A stretch of 64,000 nucleotides of DNA from CAIVPM01 sp964477265 (GTDB taxonomy: Bacteria; Bacteroidota; Bacteroidia; Chitinophagales; Chitinophagaceae): positions 62,001-126,000 of the forward strand of contig CAYZDJ010000007.1 of NCBI GenBank assembly GCA_964477265.1, in the 5' to 3' direction. The stretch's first letter is position 1. Each line of letters starts with the position of its first letter. Of this stretch, positions 36,701-44,551 are shown one piece after another. Made by a program: the position numbers and the translations under genes. The notes under the pieces were generated by a model. It was not told the origin of the DNA. It did not search any database and saw only the letters and a program-made list of their open reading frames with translations.

Positions 36701-39700
36701 TAATGTAGAATCGTGTCCTGCAATCTGCCATGTATCTTCATTATATCCAAGTTTAATCCACTCATAGCTTACACTACCATAGCTTGAGCCAATATTAGTA
36801 GATAGTGTGGTAATTACTGTATCGCCACAATAAGCACCTTTACCAATAATATCTACAGAGGCAATATTTGTAAGAATACTTAAATGCAATGTAGCCATAC
36901 TATCGCAACCAGCAGCATTGGTGCCATGCCATGTATAAGTACCAGATGCACTGTAAGTATTTCCATTCCATGTATAGCTGCCACAAGCACTTGCTGTCTC
37001 TGAAGAAGTTGTAGTATCATTTACAGTTAAGTGAAGCATTACTATACTATCACAGCCACCAGAATTGGTTCCCATCCACATATACATTCCAGAAGCATTG
37101 TAATTGCTACCATTCCATGAATAAGGCAGCATATTATTACAAACAGTTTTATGAACTGTGCTTGTTGTTGTTGTGTCCAATACATTTAATATTAGCGTGG
37201 CAGCACTATCGCAACCTGCTGCATTTGTTAAATGCACAGTATAACTACCTGCTGTATTATAATTATTTCCATTCCATGTAAAAGGTAAGTTATTGTTGCA
37301 AACATTAGCAGGTGTTGTAGAAGTATTACTATGCTTGATAACTAAGTTTAAAGTTACTATACTATCACAACCAACATCATTGCTAAGCCATAGCGTGTCT
37401 GTTGTATTGCTTGCATAATACCATTTATTTTTAGCAGGCCAATAAAAACTATCGCAAGCACTTGCTGTAAAAATGGAAGATGATGAATTTTTAATGGTTA
37501 ATTGTAAATTAACTATGTTCAAGCAACCATTAGGCATTGTTGTAGTATCTGCATACAAGCCACTGCTGTAATATGTTTTTCCACCAAATACAAAACTATC
37601 ACACGCAATCATTGGTGTTGTAACCATTATTGCATTGTTGATTGTAAGGTTTAATGTAACCAAGCTATCGCAACCTGCTGCATTGGTTAAGTGAATTGTA
37701 TCTGTATTACTGCTTGCATAATACCATTGATTTTTACCACTCCAATAAAAACTATCACATGAAGCAATTATGTAGGTAGAAGATGTAGGAGTATTAATTG
37801 TAAGGTTTAACGTAACCAAGCTATCGCAACCTGCTGCATTTGTTAAATGAATTGTATCTGTATTATTGCTTGCATAATACCATTTATTCTTACCACTCCA
37901 ATAAAAACTATCACAAGTAGCAATTGTGTAGGTTGAAGCTGTAGAAGTATTAATAGTCAAGTTCAGTGTTACAATACTATCGCAGCCAACAGCATTGCTA
38001 AGCAATAGTGTGTCTGTTGTATTGCTTGCATAATACCATTTATTTTTAGCAGGCCAATAAAAACTATCGCAAGCACTTGCTGTAAAAATGGAAGATGATG
38101 AATTTTTAATGGTTAATTGTAAATTAACTATGTTCAAGCAACCATTAGGCATTGTTGTAGTATCTGCATACAAGCCACTGCTGTAATATGTTTTTCCACC
38201 AAATACAAAACTATCACACGCAATCATTGGTGTTGTAACCATTATTGCATTGTTGATTGTAAGGTTTAATGTAACCAAGCTATCGCAACCTGCTGCATTT
38301 GTTAAGTGAATTGTATCTGTATTGTTGCTTGCATAGTACCATTGATTTTTACCACTCCAATAAAAACTATCGCAAGAAGCAATTGTGTAGGTTGAAGCTG
38401 TAGGCGTATTAATTGTAAGGTTTAATGTAACCAAGCTATCGCAACCTGCTGCATTGGTTAAATGAATTGTATCTGTATTATTGCTTGCATAATACCATTT
38501 ATTCTTGCCACTCCAATAAAAACTATCACAAGTAGCAATTGTGTAGGTTGAGTTTGTTGGTACTTTAATGATTAAATTCAAAGTAACAATACTGTCACAA
38601 CCTACTGCATTGCTTAGTTTGATTGTATCTGTGCTATTACTTGCATAATACCATTTATCTTTTGCAGGCCAATAGAAACTATCGCAAGCACTTGCTGTAA
38701 AAGCCGATACTGAACTATTGTTTATGGTTAAATGTAAAGTATCTACACTAGCACAACCACTACCATTGTTGTAGCTATAAGTATAATCTCCACTTGTAGT
38801 GTAGGCAGTTCCATGCCAAGTATAACTATCACAAGCAGTTTGAGTTTCTGCATTGTGTGTGCTGTTGTTTATAGTTAAATGTAAAGTATCTACACTTGCA
38901 CAACCACTACCATTATTGTAGCTATAAGTATAATCTCCACTTGTTGTATATGCTGTACCATGCCAAGTATAAGTATCACAAGCTATTTGAGTTTCAGCAT
39001 TGTGTGTGCTGTTGTTTATAGTTAAATGTAAAGTATCTACACTTGCACAACCACTACCATTATTNNNNNNNNNNNNNNNNNNNNNNNNNNNNNNNNNNNN
39101 NNNNNNNNNNNNNNNNNNNNNNNNNNNNNNNNNNNNNNNNNNNNNNNNNNNNNNNNNNNNNNNNAAAGTATCTACACTTGCACAACCACTACCATTATTA
39201 TAGCTATAAGTATAATCTCCACTTGTTGTGTAGGCTGTACTATGCCATGTATAAGTATCACAAGCAGTTTGTGTTTCTGCATTGTATGTACTTGTGTTTA
39301 TGGTTAAGTTTAATGTAATTACACTATCGCAACCAGCAACATTAATTAGCTTTACTGTATCTGTAGTATTGCTGCTAGTATATGTCGCATTTTTTGCTGC
39401 CCAAAAATAACTATTGCAAGCTGTGTGTGTAAATGTTGAAGCTGTAGGCACACAACCACCAGTAGGTATGCTACCAGTTTGTGCAGGTACATTTGAAGCA
39501 GTAACAGTACCATTGCCCAATTGCCCAAAACCATTACTACCCCAAGCCCATACAGTACCATCGGTTTGCGATGCAATGCTGTGAGTTAGACCACCTGCAA
39601 TAGACAACCAATTAGTTGCTGTACCTATTTGTGTAGGTAGGTTAAGATTAACACCCATATTTCCATCGCCCAATTGCCCACTGCTATTACTACCCCAAGT

Positions 39701-40588
39701 CCATAATGTACCATCTGCTTTGATGGCAATACTATGGTTGGCACCAACTGCAATTTTAGCCCAATTGGTTGCAGCACCTATTTGTACAGGCGTAATTCTG
39801 TTTGTATTAGTTCCATCACCAACCTGCCCACTAGTATTAAAACCCCAAGCCCATAATGTACCATCTGTTTTGATGGCAACTGTATGAAAAGAACCCCCAA
39901 CTACGTCTAACCAATTAGTTGCAGAACCAATTGGTGTTGGTATGTTTTTGTTGGTGTTTGTTCCATCACCTAACTGTCCACTACCACCAGACCCCCAAGC
40001 CCATAATGTACCATCTGTTTTGATGGCTAAACTAAAATTAGCTGCATAACCAACCTTAGCCCAATTAGTAGCTGAACCAATTTGTGTGGGTACACTTTTA
40101 GCAACACTTGTTCCATCACCTAATTGACCAAGAGAATTGGCTCCCCAAGCCCATAATGTACCATCTGTTTTTATTGCAAGTGTGTGCCCTGCCCCACAAG
40201 AAACTTTACTCCAGTTGGTTGCTGAACCAATTTGTGTGGGTACACTTTTAGAAACACTTGTTCCATCACCCAATTGACCACTAGAATTTAAACCCCAAGT
40301 CCATAATGTACCATCTGTTTTTATGGCAACTGTATGTGCCGTACCAGCAGAATAAGATATCCAATTCCCACTACTTAATTGCGTAGGAATATTTTTATCG
40401 GTATTGGCTCCATCACCTAATTGTCCATTAAGGTTTTTGCCCCAAGTATAAATATCTTTATTACTATTAATTGAGTAGCTTGAACTACTTGCACAGCCTG
40501 TATAAACAGTTATTTGTGCATTAGCATTTTTAATTGCCCCTAATGCTACAAGGCAAATCAGCAATAGTTTAGTAAAAGTTTGTTTCAT
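33779..40588 (-). CDS. Giant RCC1-repeat / Cys-repeat adhesin-like protein with T9SS sorting domain
   Basis: 2269 codons as assembled. A signal peptide (MKQTFTKLLLICLVALGAIKNANAQ) precedes about seven RCC1-type blades (residues ~45-385, LWAWGANSLGQLGDGT and DGTLWAWG pattern), a predicted seven-bladed propeller. Then come ~25 Cys-rich modules of 41-52 residues (ACDSFYW...GCDSLVTLNLTI, ACDTYTWHGTAY...GCASVDTLHLTI), a CBM9/DOMON-like domain (~1460-1690, starting LKPTFDGNITENFWGKPL), further modules (CNNMLPYSWNGNNYSAAG), and the T9SS type A C-terminal domain (SVYPNPVSNVLNVRI). Should be secreted through T9SS and attached to or released from the surface. A 100-N assembly gap interrupts the modules, so length and repeat number are uncertain, although the frame is preserved. 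No enzymatic motif seen. Confidence 0.88.
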   Translation of the reverse strand: MKQTFTKLLLICLVALGAIKNANAQITVYTGCASSSSYSINSNKDIYTWGKNLNGQLGDGANTDKNIPTQLSSGNWISYSAGTAHTVAIKTDGTLWTWGLNSSGQLGDGTSVSKSVPTQIGSATNWSKVSCGAGHTLAIKTDGTLWAWGANSLGQLGDGTSVAKSVPTQIGSATNWAKVGYAANFSLAIKTDGTLWAWGSGGSGQLGDGTNTNKNIPTPIGSATNWLDVVGGSFHTVAIKTDGTLWAWGFNTSGQVGDGTNTNRITPVQIGAATNWAKIAVGANHSIAIKADGTLWTWGSNSSGQLGDGNMGVNLNLPTQIGTATNWLSIAGGLTHSIASQTDGTVWAWGSNGFGQLGNGTVTASNVPAQTGSIPTGGCVPTASTFTHTACNSYFWAAKNATYTSSNTTDTVKLINVAGCDSVITLNLTINTSTYNAETQTACDTYTWHSTAYTTSGDYTYSYNNGSGCASVDTXXXXXXXXXXXXXXXXXXXXXXXXXXXXXXXXXXNNGSGCASVDTLHLTINNSTHNAETQIACDTYTWHGTAYTTSGDYTYSYNNGSGCASVDTLHLTINNSTHNAETQTACDSYTWHGTAYTTSGDYTYSYNNGSGCASVDTLHLTINNSSVSAFTASACDSFYWPAKDKWYYASNSTDTIKLSNAVGCDSIVTLNLIIKVPTNSTYTIATCDSFYWSGKNKWYYASNNTDTIHLTNAAGCDSLVTLNLTINTPTASTYTIASCDSFYWSGKNQWYYASNNTDTIHLTNAAGCDSLVTLNLTINNAIMVTTPMIACDSFVFGGKTYYSSGLYADTTTMPNGCLNIVNLQLTIKNSSSSIFTASACDSFYWPAKNKWYYASNTTDTLLLSNAVGCDSIVTLNLTINTSTASTYTIATCDSFYWSGKNKWYYASNNTDTIHLTNAAGCDSLVTLNLTINTPTSSTYIIASCDSFYWSGKNQWYYASSNTDTIHLTNAAGCDSLVTLNLTINNAIMVTTPMIACDSFVFGGKTYYSSGLYADTTTMPNGCLNIVNLQLTIKNSSSSIFTASACDSFYWPAKNKWYYASNTTDTLWLSNDVGCDSIVTLNLVIKHSNTSTTPANVCNNNLPFTWNGNNYNTAGSYTVHLTNAAGCDSAATLILNVLDTTTTSTVHKTVCNNMLPYSWNGSNYNASGMYMWMGTNSGGCDSIVMLHLTVNDTTTSSETASACGSYTWNGNTYSASGTYTWHGTNAAGCDSMATLHLSILTNIASVDIIGKGAYCGDTVITTLSTNIGSSYGSVSYEWIKLGYNEDTWQIAGHDSTLDINITTPTQYVIKTTIAGCGTFYSNQETVLPVTKPNVSLNPAPAVSICNNNIVNFTASSADSGVNNYAFYQSNSVMQSGASLAYNSPVLTTANNGIVYTVEATNLKPTFDGNITENFWGKPLAVSTFGPSPSFGAGHELNAIYARTDNDNIYIAIAGNVQNNNRIMLFIDSKSGGYNTGNYGRNGINDAIKNFNSGTSFDPGFEADYCLGIGTDVTSSQYYFDLFTLSGTASSGGGPNNYIGSNITPATGYSIGANPVNNSQTQGFEFAIPKSAIGYIGGTLRVFALYSSDNGFLSNQFLTRANTGAGSYGNGIINFGTAKPGPIAITGSNTAGLCKSSVATTVTVKPNPTSAITASACNNMLPYVWAGKNYYTSGSYNDTLVGMGNNGCDSIATLVFTVTDTTTSVTNKTACNNMLPYSWNGNNYSAAGIYTWKGTNAAGCDSIATLVLSIADTTTSVTNKTACNNMLPYSWNGNNYSAAGAYTWKGTNAAGCDSVATLVLSIADTTTSVTNKTVCNNMLPYSWNGSNYSAAGAYTWKGTNASGCDSVATLVLTISDTTTSVTTVTNCDSLLWNGTKYTVSGTYTYYTLNAASCDSTATLHLTITNSTTSTTTTSACDSLWWNGVKYTTSGTYTWSSTNVANCDSTATLHLTINHPTTSFTATSACDSFWWNGKKYTSSGIYNDTIANIAGCDSIITLSLTITQSLAKPVIVIANNTITAGQTGVVYNCSISPNATQYVWSYTGTGASIVLGQFTTQITVDYANNATSGSLQVIAINSLTCYSPKDSMDITITPLPIVLNSFTADKVNKTTLIKWASKTEVNSKLFEVQRSIDGRAYVTIGNVVAKGFASDYSFTDEKPFIGINYYRLKQVDKDGKFEYSAVRTVNFKPETLGFIVSVYPNPVSNVLNVRITNADAKQIRVFDINGKTVYTTTSISSTGTTQIPVGNLSKATYFVEIITTDDRRGVEKFVKE
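37395..38299. repeat. 615-bp tandem duplication within the giant gene
   Basis: Bases 37395-37684 are identical to 38010-38299 (offset 615 bases = 205 codons = one 49-residue plus three 52-residue modules). At least 290 identical bases, including third codon positions, point to recent duplication or gene conversion. Confidence 0.88.
38736..39311. repeat. 147-bp tandem repeat array (49-residue modules) interrupted by the gap
   Basis: Units begin at 38736, 38883 and 39030 (exact 147-base spacing) and again at 39165 after the N-run. Each encodes one ACDTYTWHGTAY...SGCASVDTLHLTI module of the giant gene. Confidence 0.88.
39065..39164. other. Assembly gap (100 N)
   Basis: Exactly 100 N, a conventional placeholder, inside the 147-bp repeats. 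Flanking repeat phase requires 112 bases plus any multiple of 147, so the placeholder length is wrong by at least 12 bases although the reading frame is unchanged. Confidence 0.97.
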
Positions 40589-40849
40589 ATAGTTTTAGTT
40601 ATTGATTAATTAATTTGAAGTGAAAATTTTAATGTTAAAGATGCTGAACAATTACGTTTAATATAACATCTATAAAGAGACTACAGAAAAATATTTTTTC
40701 AGTCATAGGGATTTAGACAGTTAGAATTAAGTTTCAAAAATATAGGCAAAAGAGATAGTATTAAAAAAAAATTAAATATGTTTCCGACACAGTAAATGTA
40801 AACAAAATTGGAATACACCTGCAAGTAACAGGCAAATGCAAAATTCTTT

Positions 40850-41923
40850 TTAGCTATTATTTACAATAAAATAAATAACTACAATAATAGCAATAGCTAG
40901 CAGTACAGCTATTACAATTTTAGTTGCAGATAAAGGTTTGCTGCCATCAATTTTACCTGTTTGTCCATTAATGATGAAAGAATATTTTTTGCCCTTGTAT
41001 AAATATTCGCAAAACCATACTGGCAGCACAATATGTTTATAGGTTTTATTGGTAATGGTTGTGTCAACACTAAGGCCACTTTGCACATCACCACCAAGCT
41101 CATCACTTGCCATGCCTTGTACTGCATTGTCAATATAAGTTTTGGCTACAATAAAACTATCCTCAATATTCTGGCTATAGTTTTTTGCATTCCACCCAAG
41201 AATAAATTTTTCATTTAGAGGAACTAAAGCAGTTAAATTATATGGGTAAACATTGTTGATATAACTCTGTGCAATTTCTTTATTACCGCAAATCAGTATA
41301 TCATCAAAAAAATGAGAAAAGTTGCCTGATAAATAAACCCAGCGTGTTCTTTGCACACTGCGTGTTTGGGTTTGTCCGTTTGAATCTGTATAAGTTTCGG
41401 TTTCGTAATAATGGTAACCAGCATCGCCACTCCATTCATTATGTGTATCTGCATCAAATGTCCAAAAAGGAATATATGACCCACTTAAACTTTCAATCAA
41501 CGATAAATCCTTTAGTGCAGATTCATTCCAAAAACCTTTACCAATCCAGGCTTTAAAAATTTCTATGGCATTGTTTTTTGAAACTTCGAAAGGTATAATG
41601 GATGATGGATGAATAATATTGTTTTTATAAGCTTGCGTATTAATAACATTATTGCCACAGCTTTTACATTCAAAAAAAACAATATTGCTTGTAGATACAT
41701 TTTCCTGGCCACACTTGCTGCATTTGTAATTTATGTCAACAATATCTTTTTCAGCAGCATTATTTTTATATGCACTATCTAACGAAATTTCATTTATCAG
41801 TTCATTGCTTTTTTCAATAGCAAATACAGTATGGCAATGCAAGCATTTCAGGTTATGCTTTTCAGCATCATAGTTTAATTCAGAAGAACAATTGGGGCAG
41901 GGAAACTCAACTAAATCAGGCAT
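40850..41923 (-). CDS. Zinc-ribbon membrane protein, YdjG-like
   Basis: 357 residues. Two treble-clef/zinc-ribbon units lie at the N-terminus: CPNC...CLHC (residues ~9-34) and CSKC...CKSC (~69-89). A long beta-rich middle follows (SGSYIPFWTFDADTHNEWSGD, WVYLSGNFSHFFDDILICG), and one C-terminal transmembrane helix (IVIAVLLAIAIIVVIYFIV). This architecture matches the TFIIB-type zinc-ribbon protein YdjG of Bacillus subtilis. It is downstream of an SPFH protein resembling YdjI on the same strand (74-base gap); in Bacillus, YdjG and YdjI recruit PspA to the membrane. No pspA homologue is in the window. Some homologues are mis-annotated as PriA-like because of the zinc ribbons; no helicase motif is present. 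Confidence 0.78.
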   Translation of the reverse strand: MPDLVEFPCPNCSSELNYDAEKHNLKCLHCHTVFAIEKSNELINEISLDSAYKNNAAEKDIVDINYKCSKCGQENVSTSNIVFFECKSCGNNVINTQAYKNNIIHPSSIIPFEVSKNNAIEIFKAWIGKGFWNESALKDLSLIESLSGSYIPFWTFDADTHNEWSGDAGYHYYETETYTDSNGQTQTRSVQRTRWVYLSGNFSHFFDDILICGNKEIAQSYINNVYPYNLTALVPLNEKFILGWNAKNYSQNIEDSFIVAKTYIDNAVQGMASDELGGDVQSGLSVDTTITNKTYKHIVLPVWFCEYLYKGKKYSFIINGQTGKIDGSKPLSATKIVIAVLLAIAIIVVIYFIVNNS

Positions 41924-41997
41924 TGCAGGGATTAATATACTTTAAAGTTTTGGTATTGATATAAGCATTTTAGAAATCAAAAGCAAACAATACACGT

Positions 41998-42978
41998 TTA
42001 TAATTTGCTCAAAATATCAGCTTTCTTCTGGTTAAATTCTTCAAGCGTTATTATGCCTTGCTTTTGCAATTCGCCAAGTTGCTTCAATACATCAAGCATT
42101 TGCGTTTTACTGTTGTCCTGTACATTGTTGTTGTTATTTTGTCCCATAAGATTAGTGAGTATTACACCTGCTCCCACACCACCTACATTTCCTGCACTAT
42201 CATTTTCTGCAAGTTTTTCCAACGCAATGCCACCCTGCATTTTATTAAAGTCATTAAGGTCTCCCTTTAAAATATTAAGTTCAGTTTTTTTATCAATTAT
42301 TTTTTCAACTTCTTCTGGCAATGAAACATTTTCAATAAAGAATTTTTCTAACCTGATGCCATATATATCTATCTCTTTTTGCAGAATGGGCTTTATTATT
42401 TCTCCAACTTCAGTATAGTTACCTGCAAGGTTCATTACAGATATTTTAGCTTCTGCAAGGCTTTCTGCCAATACACTTGCTATAATCGTTTTCAGGGTAT
42501 CTTCTACAGCATCAATCTTTACATATGAGCTTGTGCCGCTGAATTGCTTTATAAATTTTTTGGCATCAATCACACTTATTGCAAAGTTGCCAAATGACTT
42601 TAAACGAACCTGTCCAAACTCAACATCCTTCATTAATACAGGACCACTTGTACCCCACTTTAAATTGGTAAATTGCTTGGCACTTACAAAATATACATCA
42701 ACTTTAAAAGGAGTATCAAAACCATATTTCCAACTTTTAAGGCTGGTGATGATAGGCATGTTTCGTGTTGTTAAACTATGCAACCCTGGCTTGTATTCAT
42801 CACCAAATTCTCCTTCATTCATCAGCACTGCACACTGGCTTTCACGCACTGTAAGCTGTGCACCATTTTTAATATTGTTTTCCTTGTCCTGAAATTTCCA
42901 CACAACAGTATCGTTGCTGTTGTCAACCCAATCAATAACTTCTATCAACTGGTTTTTTATAAAGTCGAATAAGCCCAT
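41998..42978 (-). CDS. SPFH-domain protein with C-terminal SHOCT, YdjI-like
   Basis: 326 residues. The start MGLFDFIKNQLIEVIDWVD and NGAQLTVRESQCAVLMNEGEFGDEYKPG (key words LTVRESQCAVLMNEG) match the YdjI/virion-core-type SPFH family. The SPFH domain runs to about residue 235 (YGIRLEKFFIENVSLPEEVEKIIDK, family word FFIENVSLPEEVE), then a Gly/Asn linker, then a SHOCT-like helical hairpin (LKQLGELQKQGIITLEEFNQKK). No transmembrane segment; expected to be a peripheral oligomeric scaffold at the inner membrane. Probably first gene of a two-gene transcript with the YdjG-like protein, a pairing known from Gram-positive Psp-type stress systems. Confidence 0.87.
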   Translation of the reverse strand: MGLFDFIKNQLIEVIDWVDNSNDTVVWKFQDKENNIKNGAQLTVRESQCAVLMNEGEFGDEYKPGLHSLTTRNMPIITSLKSWKYGFDTPFKVDVYFVSAKQFTNLKWGTSGPVLMKDVEFGQVRLKSFGNFAISVIDAKKFIKQFSGTSSYVKIDAVEDTLKTIIASVLAESLAEAKISVMNLAGNYTEVGEIIKPILQKEIDIYGIRLEKFFIENVSLPEEVEKIIDKKTELNILKGDLNDFNKMQGGIALEKLAENDSAGNVGGVGAGVILTNLMGQNNNNNVQDNSKTQMLDVLKQLGELQKQGIITLEEFNQKKADILSKL

Positions 42979-43068
42979 AAAAATTTTGTTTTAGTTATAC
43001 AAATTAAAAGTAAATGCAATGAAGTATGTATGTAGAAGTTGAGAATTATTACAAGTGCATCAAATATT

Positions 43069-43908
43069 TTAATCAATTGTATATTTTACATCACACTCAT
43101 AACGTTTAACATTTGCAGTGTCGCAAGGTTGCACATATTCCACAACAACTTGCTTGCTATATTTTCCTTTCTTACCTGTTACAAATGTTTTGTACTCAAC
43201 ATAACCATTATATCTCTCTGGAACCAATTTACCATCAATATAAACTTTGGTCTTAGTGTTCTTTGCATACATACCAATACCTGCTTCAATTATTAATTGC
43301 TCATTTGCCTTTAAATGAGTTCTATTAACTCCTATTAGTGGAATTGTGAAATCATAAATTAAATTGCAGCCAAGAGCAACTTGTCTATTTTGCTCAATAA
43401 CATAGTTCAATTCAAAATGGTTTACTACATTTTTTAAATACTCAAAATAAAAATTAATATTTTCTTTAGGAACATCGACAACTGCAAGGCTATCTATCAT
43501 TTTCTTAAATTTATCTTCACCAATAGTTGTTATAAAATGTTGATTATAGAATGAAGTATCTATATCTTTTATCTTATTAATGTATGATTTCAACATTACT
43601 TTCAATGTTGACAAATACTGACTTTCAATAGATTTTAAAAAATCTATTTCTTTTATAATGTCTTGTGAGTATCTATTGCACTGTTCTACTTTTTTGTAAA
43701 CAGGTATTGCCCTGTCTTTAAATTCACTAGTCTCTTTCTCATTGTTAAGTTTGTTAAGAATTATATTAATATCATTTCTTATAATATTGGTATTTGATTC
43801 AAGGATTTTACAAAACTCATTTGTCATATTATCAGTTGTTTTATCTCTACAACCAACAAAAACTGCACACAATAAAAAACTCAAAATATTTAAACAACTG
43901 CATCTCAT
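43069..43908 (-). CDS. GldM/PorM N-terminal-like lipoprotein, paralogue 2
   Basis: 279-residue lipoprotein, paralogous to the protein at 9743-10624. The signal ends VFVGC with Cys20. A helical region (AIPVYKKVEQCNRYSQDIIKEIDFLKS; key words VYKKVEQCNRY and IIKEIDFLKS) is followed by a beta domain (IIEAGIGMYAKN, VYIDGKLVPER, KKGKYSKQVVVEY, DVKYTID) that aligns with EVEAGVGGYSG, ISVNNKEIKL, KPGKYNIIVKL and KVYYTVDE of paralogue 1. It resembles the first two periplasmic domains of GldM/PorM without the transmembrane helix or distal domains. A 94-base divergent region separates it from yqgE; its promoter blocks match those of paralogue 1. Function unknown. Confidence 0.7.
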   Translation of the reverse strand: MRCSCLNILSFLLCAVFVGCRDKTTDNMTNEFCKILESNTNIIRNDINIILNKLNNEKETSEFKDRAIPVYKKVEQCNRYSQDIIKEIDFLKSIESQYLSTLKVMLKSYINKIKDIDTSFYNQHFITTIGEDKFKKMIDSLAVVDVPKENINFYFEYLKNVVNHFELNYVIEQNRQVALGCNLIYDFTIPLIGVNRTHLKANEQLIIEAGIGMYAKNTKTKVYIDGKLVPERYNGYVEYKTFVTGKKGKYSKQVVVEYVQPCDTANVKRYECDVKYTID

Positions 43909-43927
43909 AGTTTTTAGTTTTATGCAA

Positions 43928-43966
43928 CTAAGGTAAATAATGTGTTTCTTATTATTTTGTTAAAAA
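43928..43966 (-). promoter_or_regulatory. Promoter shared with the first GldM-like gene
   Basis: Minus strand TTTTTAACAAAAT (43966-43954), 18-base spacer, TACCTTAG (43935-43928), 20 bases before the ATG at 43908. Same layout as 9685-9745. Confidence 0.55.
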
Positions 43967-43990
43967 AATTTTTCAAATAACACATTCTCT

Positions 43991-43998
43991 TATCTTCA
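43991..43998 (+). promoter_or_regulatory. Putative -7 box of yqgE
   Basis: TATCTTCA, 5 bases before the ATG at 44003, which would give a nearly leaderless transcript. Confidence 0.3.
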
Positions 43999-44002
43999 AA
44001 TT

Positions 44003-44551
44003 ATGAAAATAAAATCAGGAAAAATTTTATTAAGCAACCCATTTTTAAAAGACCCAAACTTTGTGCGAACAGTTGTTGTATTGTGTGAATATGATAAAGC
44101 AGGTACTGTGGGCTTTGTATTAAATAAATTATACAAGCAAAATTTAAATGAGTTGATAGATCTTACTACTGAAAATATTTTTCCTGTGTATTATGGTGGA
44201 CCAGTTGCTACAGACACATTACATTTTTTGCATCAACGTCCAGATATTATTAGTGAAGGATTGCATATAACAGACAACATTTATTGGGGTGGTAATTTTG
44301 AGCAAACACTTGTAAACATTAATGCTGGCAATATTTTACCCAATGATATAAAGTTTTGCTTAGGCTATAGTGGCTGGAGTGCAGGGCAGCTTGAATTTGA
44401 AATAGATGAACAAAGCTGGATATTGACAAACGCTACCAATGCCATTGTATTCAACAATAAAATAAATACTTTATGGAAAGATGTTTTAGTAAGCATGGGT
44501 GGAGAGTATAAATTAATAAGTGGCTTTCCACTTGACCCACAGAATAATTAG
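44003..44551 (+). CDS. YqgE/AlgH family protein
   Basis: 182-residue cytosolic protein of the YqgE/AlgH family (DUF179). Signatures: GKILLSNPFLKDPNFVRTVVVLCEYD, GTVGFVLNKL, VYYGGPVATDTLHFLHQ and FCLGYSGWSAGQLEFEI. The family is very widespread; its molecular role is unsettled (AlgH was named for an alginate-regulation effect). The start is unambiguous. It sits divergently from the GldM-like lipoprotein 2. The stop codon lies inside the left arm of an inverted word repeat. Confidence 0.93.
   Translation: MKIKSGKILLSNPFLKDPNFVRTVVVLCEYDKAGTVGFVLNKLYKQNLNELIDLTTENIFPVYYGGPVATDTLHFLHQRPDIISEGLHITDNIYWGGNFEQTLVNINAGNILPNDIKFCLGYSGWSAGQLEFEIDEQSWILTNATNAIVFNNKINTLWKDVLVSMGGEYKLISGFPLDPQNN

Noticed and set aside
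38700..39320. CRISPR-like array
   Set aside because: The 147-bp units have no spacer variation, are multiples of three and encode continuous protein modules of a secreted protein.
40850..41923. PriA helicase
   Set aside because: The zinc ribbons resemble PriA, but no Walker or helicase motifs exist and the protein ends in a membrane helix.
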